DNA of 64,000 nt from Nocardia vulneris. GTDB lineage: Bacteria > Actinomycetota > Actinomycetes > Mycobacteriales > Mycobacteriaceae. Positions 60,237 through 64,000 of this stretch are shown here, piece after piece; position 1 is the stretch's first letter, and each line of letters begins with the position of its first letter. Location of the stretch: positions 124,001 through 188,000 of the forward strand of contig NZ_BDCI01000010.1 in NCBI RefSeq assembly GCF_001613425.1, in the 5' to 3' direction. The notes under the pieces were generated by a model, which was not told the origin of the DNA, did not search any database, and saw only the letters and a list, made by a program, of their open reading frames with translations. The position numbers were made by a program, and so were the translations under genes.

Positions 60237-60341
60237 AACGCCCGCAGTGGCTGGCGTGGCCCCGCGCTTGGCTGCCTACCCGGTACGCGCAGTCCGATTG
60301 CGGAGGTTGCGATGTTGTCCTGGTGCCTGACCCTCGACAGC

Positions 60342-60941
60342 TCAACGGCTCGGGTTGGACCAGAACAGACCGTGGCTGCGCCGGGCGACTCGGCGCTCGA
60401 ATTGCTCCATGGTGATGTGCTTTTCGTCGTATCCGTACAGCAGCAGCGGCCAATGTCGCGCTGCTTCCAGCACGATTTCGGCGGTCAGCCATTCCGCCGC
60501 CGGGGTGGCCGGGCTGTGCAAGGTCGCCTCGTGGTGGGGTGGCGAGCCGAGTAGTGCGTGCAGTTCGTTGAAGGTGGCCGCTTCTTGCCGGGGTGCGTTC
60601 GCCGGGAGCCGCCGGACGAACGGATGGATGTCGACGGCGACCCAGGAATTGTCGCGCTGGAGCCAGGCGGTCCATGTGGTATCGAGCTGCCCGCCCCTCT
60701 CGACGATGAGTTCCTGGAGTCGCTCGGGATCGAAGTCGTCGCCGAAAGTCATCCGGACGATGCGCTTTACCAATCCCGCCCTCCTGTCGGCGTCGAGAAT
60801 GCCGAACGGTCCGGTCGGCGCGACGATGTCGAGCTTGCTGGGTAGCAGGGGCTTTCGACAAGCCCCCAGTTGCGGCAGTGCAATCCGAATGCCGCGCGGA
60901 ACGTTGTCAGTTGGACGGACTCCGCAATGCGACCGCCGCAC
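60342..60941 (-). CDS. Hypothetical protein, start uncertain
   Basis: Up to 199 residues, soluble. Phrases 'LKDIVRMTFGDD'-like text near the N-terminus ('VKRIVRMTFGDDFDPERLQE'), 'TTWTAWLQRDNSWVAVDIHP' and 'WLTAEIVLEAARHWPLLLYG' suggest an alpha/beta protein. The first ~35 residues overlap the neighbouring membrane gene and are probably not real; ATG at about 60752 or a TTG/GTG before it is more likely. No family recognised. Confidence 0.5.
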   Translation of the reverse strand: MRRSHCGVRPTDNVPRGIRIALPQLGACRKPLLPSKLDIVAPTGPFGILDADRRAGLVKRIVRMTFGDDFDPERLQELIVERGGQLDTTWTAWLQRDNSWVAVDIHPFVRRLPANAPRQEAATFNELHALLGSPPHHEATLHSPATPAAEWLTAEIVLEAARHWPLLLYGYDEKHITMEQFERRVARRSHGLFWSNPSR

Positions 60942-61296
60942 ACACGGTGGCCAGCACCCACACGACCGGCCCCACGATCGCGCCGATCAGGTCGACGTAT
61001 CCGGGTGCCGCGAGCAGCAGGAGGAAGGCCAGATCGACCACACCGAGTACGACGGCGTTGAGCCAGAAACCCAGACGACTGTTGACCCGGTTCATAGTCA
61101 CCGCGACGAAGATGGCCTGCGCGCCGAGCGTGCTCACGCAAATGAAGTACAGCATGCTCTCGGCCGCCGATTCGGTGCCGGGCACGCCGTCGGCGAGGTC
61201 GCCGATCACCATGGACAAGCCGAGCCCCATGTGCAGCACGCCCCATACGACATACAGCGCAGCAGCGGTCGTCGACCACCGACGATTACCTATCAC
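60907..61296 (-). CDS. Small four-helix membrane protein
   Basis: 129 residues with four membrane helices ('ALYVVWGVLHMGLGLSMVIG', 'MLYFICVSTLGAQAIFVAVT', 'WLNAVVLGVVDLAFLLLLA', 'GAIVGPVVWVLATVCAAVAL'). ATG 61296. Function unknown. Nothing else is seen in the 193 bases up to the asparaginase-like gene. Confidence 0.7.
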   Translation of the reverse strand: MIGNRRWSTTAAALYVVWGVLHMGLGLSMVIGDLADGVPGTESAAESMLYFICVSTLGAQAIFVAVTMNRVNSRLGFWLNAVVLGVVDLAFLLLLAAPGYVDLIGAIVGPVVWVLATVCAAVALRSPSN

Positions 61297-61489
61297 GTCG
61301 CCCCCGACCCGTATGGAAAGTGTTGGCCCGTTGATGTTTTCCGGCCCCGCACAGCAGACTATGCCGTCCGGGCAATGCCCGCATCGGGGTAATCACCGAT
61401 TTTCGCGCTCCGCAGGTTTCGATGAACCCGGTGGTCAGCGGTCTCAGGTGCCGATCGTGCGTCGGCACGGGCGATTTCGGCGGCATCGA

Positions 61490-62584
61490 TCAGTACTGCT
61501 GGTTGCCGAGATCGCGGAACCAATCGCTGATCTGGTTCCGGTCCGGGCTCACCGCCGACGCCAGTTGCAACAGGATTCGCGCCTTCTGCGGGGTGAGGTC
61601 GCCTGCACTGATCACGCCCGGGAGATCGGCGTAGACCGCGCCGGCGCCATAACTGTTGGCGGCGACCAGCGTTATCCCCTTGTCCGCTGCGACTTTTCCG
61701 GCCTCGGCTTGCCGCGGGGCCGGGGTGCCCGCGAACACGATCCCGCGTACACCGGCCGCGACGGCGGCGTCGATGGCTTCACCGCCGGCGTCGACGTAGC
61801 CCTGCACGATTTCGACCCGCGGGAGCTTGCTCTGCTCGATGGTCGAAAGATCGAACGGGGTTGCCCATTTGGTCGGATCCGCGCAGGATCGGGCGCGCGC
61901 GGGGGACCGCTGCAATCGGATGCCTGCCTCATCGATGGTGCCGAGATCGCCATACTCCCGGGTGGTGAAGGTGTTGAGCCGCAAGGTATCCGACTTCACT
62001 ACGTCGCGGGCGGGGAAGATCTGATCGTTCAAGGTGACGACGGTGCCGAAGCAGGCGGTACGGTTGCCGGCGGCGAGGCGAATGGCGTTGTACAGGTTGG
62101 GCGGGCCGTCACTGCCGAGGGCGGTCCAAGGCCGCATGGCGCCGGTGACGATGACGGGTTTGCTGCTGCGCACGGTGAGATCGAGGAAGTACGCGAGTTC
62201 GCTCATCGACGCGGTGCCGCTGGTCACGACGACCGCCGAATGTGTTTGCAGCCGTTGATCGATCAGCGTGGACAGGCCGTAATAGTCGGCGAGGGTGTAG
62301 TCGCCGGACGCTTTGCCCGTGCCGCCGAAGTCTTCCGGGTCCACCTGCGCGATCCGGCCGACTTCGGGCTGGAGCTCACCGACCATATCGCTGACCGATC
62401 GTCCACCGGGACGGTACTTCTCGACGGCGACCCTGCTGTCGCCGACACCTGCGATCGTGCCGCCCATGCCGATCACGGCGACCCTCGGCTGCTCCGATGC
62501 GGGTGCGGCGCTGCTGCTGGCACCGCAGCCGACCACACCGGCGACGAGCGCGGCGACGACGGAGATTCGGACGATACTGCGCAT
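61490..62584 (-). CDS. Asparaginase-like lipoprotein lacking a catalytic Asp
   Basis: 364 residues. A lipobox 'VVAALVAGVVGC' places it on the cell surface. The type II L-asparaginase fold is clear: first Thr in 'AVIGMGGTIAGVGDSRV', Tyr in 'VEKYRPGGRSV', second Thr in 'AVVVTSGTASMSELAYFLDL', Lys in 'FPARDVVKSDTLRLNTF'. In active enzymes the second motif reads T-H-G-T-D-T, but here it is T-S-G-T-A-S, so the Asp next to the Thr is Ala. Activity may be lost or altered. ATG 62584 has aggagc upstream. Confidence 0.85.
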   Translation of the reverse strand: MRSIVRISVVAALVAGVVGCGASSSAAPASEQPRVAVIGMGGTIAGVGDSRVAVEKYRPGGRSVSDMVGELQPEVGRIAQVDPEDFGGTGKASGDYTLADYYGLSTLIDQRLQTHSAVVVTSGTASMSELAYFLDLTVRSSKPVIVTGAMRPWTALGSDGPPNLYNAIRLAAGNRTACFGTVVTLNDQIFPARDVVKSDTLRLNTFTTREYGDLGTIDEAGIRLQRSPARARSCADPTKWATPFDLSTIEQSKLPRVEIVQGYVDAGGEAIDAAVAAGVRGIVFAGTPAPRQAEAGKVAADKGITLVAANSYGAGAVYADLPGVISAGDLTPQKARILLQLASAVSPDRNQISDWFRDLGNQQY

Positions 62585-62808
62585 GGGTCGGGCTCCTGGA
62601 TGTCGTGGATCGGCTACGACGTTAGGAATCGGGCATCCACCAGAGCGTCACCCGCAAGTGTGGATCGCACCCGGTACCCGAGTGCTACGCCGTTGTCGCT
62701 TCGAGTTGGTGCCTGCACACCGCCACCCGCTGACGGAGTTGTCCAGCCCCTGAGTTTGAGGGCTCGGGGCGAGCTAACGTCACTCAGACGTAGGACGACA
62801 GACGGGGC

Positions 62809-63303
62809 ATGAGCCTGAAATATGTTTCCTTACAACGGTTCATGTTCCGTACGGGCGTCGTCGCAGCAGCGATGGTGGCCGGAATGAGCGGGTTCGCCGG
62901 GAGCGCCGGTGCCAACCCTGACGATCCGGTGGCGCAGTTCACCTCGACCCTCACGCGGGTACCGGGGCCCAATTGTGCCGCGATCATCAATGCCGAGACG
63001 GTGCCGCAGCCGCAGTCCGGTACGTTCGGTGTTCGGGTGAAGATCACGCAGACCGGGGAGTTCTGCGGGGGCTATCACCTCACCGTGCACTGGCGCAACG
63101 TCGACACCGGCCTGACCAGCGGACAGTCCCAACGTGTCGAAGGCACCTCCGTCGTCGGCATGCCGGACAACGTGATCACCGGCATCGGTATGGCGCCGGG
63201 TGCCGGAAAGGTGGAGGCGTGGATCGACACGTACTCCCAGGTGTATCCGCAGAATGTGGATCTGGAACACCTCACGGGACGCGCGACGTTCACGCCCGGC
63301 TGA
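62809..63303 (+). CDS. Small secreted protein of unknown function
   Basis: 164 residues with a signal peptide ('TGVVAAAMVAGMSGFAGSAG', cleavage near AGA-NP). Two Cys in the mature part ('GPNCAAI', 'GEFCGGY'). The remainder is beta-rich ('YHLTVHWRNVDTGLTSG', 'GAGKVEAWIDTYSQVYP'). ATG 62809. No family recognised. It diverges from the asparaginase-like gene. Confidence 0.65.
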   Translation: MSLKYVSLQRFMFRTGVVAAAMVAGMSGFAGSAGANPDDPVAQFTSTLTRVPGPNCAAIINAETVPQPQSGTFGVRVKITQTGEFCGGYHLTVHWRNVDTGLTSGQSQRVEGTSVVGMPDNVITGIGMAPGAGKVEAWIDTYSQVYPQNVDLEHLTGRATFTPG

Positions 63304-63395
63304 TCACCCGACGGATCGACTGGGCGGTGGCAGGGATCGACCGGATCCCTGCCACCGCACCCGGTCGCGCGACCCGGCACCGCTGTGGCTCAACG

Positions 63396-64000
63396 TCATA
63401 GCCACCCTTTACGACGGAAGACGATGTGCACCAAGGCCGCGAGGGTGATCATCAGCGTGAGCGCGGCAGGGTAGCCGTAGGTCCACGAAAGTTCGGGCAT
63501 CCCTTCGAAATTCATGCCGTAGATGCCCGCGACGAGGGTGGGGGCGGCCGCGGTGGCGACCCAGGCGGAGATCTTGCGCATGTCTTCGTTCTGGCGGATA
63601 CCGACCTGGGTGAGATTGGCGTCGAGCACCCCGTCGAGTAATTCACGGCGCGCGCGGACGCGGCTATCGATGTGCCGGAAATGGCGGTCGATTTCGTGCA
63701 GGGCTTGTTCGCCGACGTCGGCGCTGTAGGGATCGTCGGTGATCCAGGCGGGCAGGCGACGGCGGACCAGACGTTCGAGCGGTTCGTCGACGAGTGCGGC
63801 CGTGGTTTGTTCGAACTCCATCAGCAGGCGTCGTAGCCGGTAGATCTGCTCGACCGGGTTCGCTCGATCGGTGGAAAAGACTTCACCCTCAACCTGTTTG
63901 ATCGCCCGGTCGAGCTGGTCGAGCAGGGCCAGGTAACTGTCGATGATGAAGTCGAGGACGAGGCGAAATGCGGCGAGCGGACCATCGGTCCGGGTGCGCG
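63396..64000 (-). CDS. corA: CorA-family Mg/Co transporter, C-terminal part (5' end outside window)
   Basis: The frame is open from the window edge to the stop at 63396. It reads 'FIIDSYLALLDQLDRAIKQV' and a long stalk helix, then the pore region with the signature 'AGIYGMNFEGMPELSWTYGY' (YGMNF) and a second membrane helix ending in the basic 'RRKGWL'. This is the C-terminal ~200 residues of CorA. The N-terminal domain continues beyond 64000; internal ATG 63821 is not the start. Confidence 0.9.
   Translation of the reverse strand, partial: RTRTDGPLAAFRLVLDFIIDSYLALLDQLDRAIKQVEGEVFSTDRANPVEQIYRLRRLLMEFEQTTAALVDEPLERLVRRRLPAWITDDPYSADVGEQALHEIDRHFRHIDSRVRARRELLDGVLDANLTQVGIRQNEDMRKISAWVATAAAPTLVAGIYGMNFEGMPELSWTYGYPAALTLMITLAALVHIVFRRKGWL

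Overview
The window is high-GC actinobacterial DNA, most probably from Nocardia or a close mycolic-acid relative. The evidence is the gene content: LIP-type secretory lipases, a DUF222/13E12 HNH protein, a DUF574 methyltransferase, an MpaB-type oxygenase, a D-arabinono-lactone oxidase, a membrane-anchored DsbA-like oxidoreductase, and a DUF190-crcB-pgm neighbourhood like that of mycobacteria. GTG starts and leaderless-looking genes are common. No database search was run; family names come from motifs, length and context.

Region 1 (1 to about 7026) is the right end of an integrated conjugative element. It holds the tail of an XRE-type regulator, a 1371-residue MobF/TrwC relaxase-helicase, a possible oriT region, a small coupled ORF pair and a large serine recombinase. 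The recombinase start abuts a chromosomal MmyB-type regulator whose first part is missing, so the element probably integrated inside that gene.

Region 2 (7.8-43 kb) is chromosomal housekeeping and accessory DNA. It carries a conditional ClpP pair with its activator (PopR-like, with a C-terminal Ala-Ala and a matching operator), several transporters each next to a TetR or MarR regulator, stand-alone redox and hydrolase genes, arsC, a sirtuin, pgm, and a DUF190 gene followed by a shortened CrcB-like gene. Intergenic DNA has a 21-bp-arm inverted repeat, a triple 59-bp tandem repeat and three degenerate dispersed repeats. A tRNA-Ala(GGC) with a clean terminator closes it.

Region 3 (43.1-55.3 kb) is the most interesting. 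A two-repeat CRISPR remnant without cas genes lies beside a frameshifted Hsp70-like pseudogene. Next comes a lipid and alkane gene set: two paralogous proteins of unknown function, three secreted lipases or esterases, an AlkB alkane hydroxylase, an AlkC-like protein, a secreted 2H-phosphoesterase-like protein, an NTF2-like protein and a TetR regulator. Four copies of one 22-bp palindrome (arms AGGCTGG/CCAGCCT, 8-nt centre) lie in promoters here. Read in the direction of the controlled gene, each places TGGACA or TGGACT about 17 nt before a -10-like hexamer. This looks like a local regulon.

Region 4 (55.3-64 kb) has two small secreted proteins, a haloalkane-dehalogenase-like hydrolase with a double ACTAC-N4-GTAGT operator, a CGNR regulator divergent from azlCD, an asparaginase-like lipoprotein lacking a catalytic Asp, and the C-terminal part of a CorA transporter running off the window.
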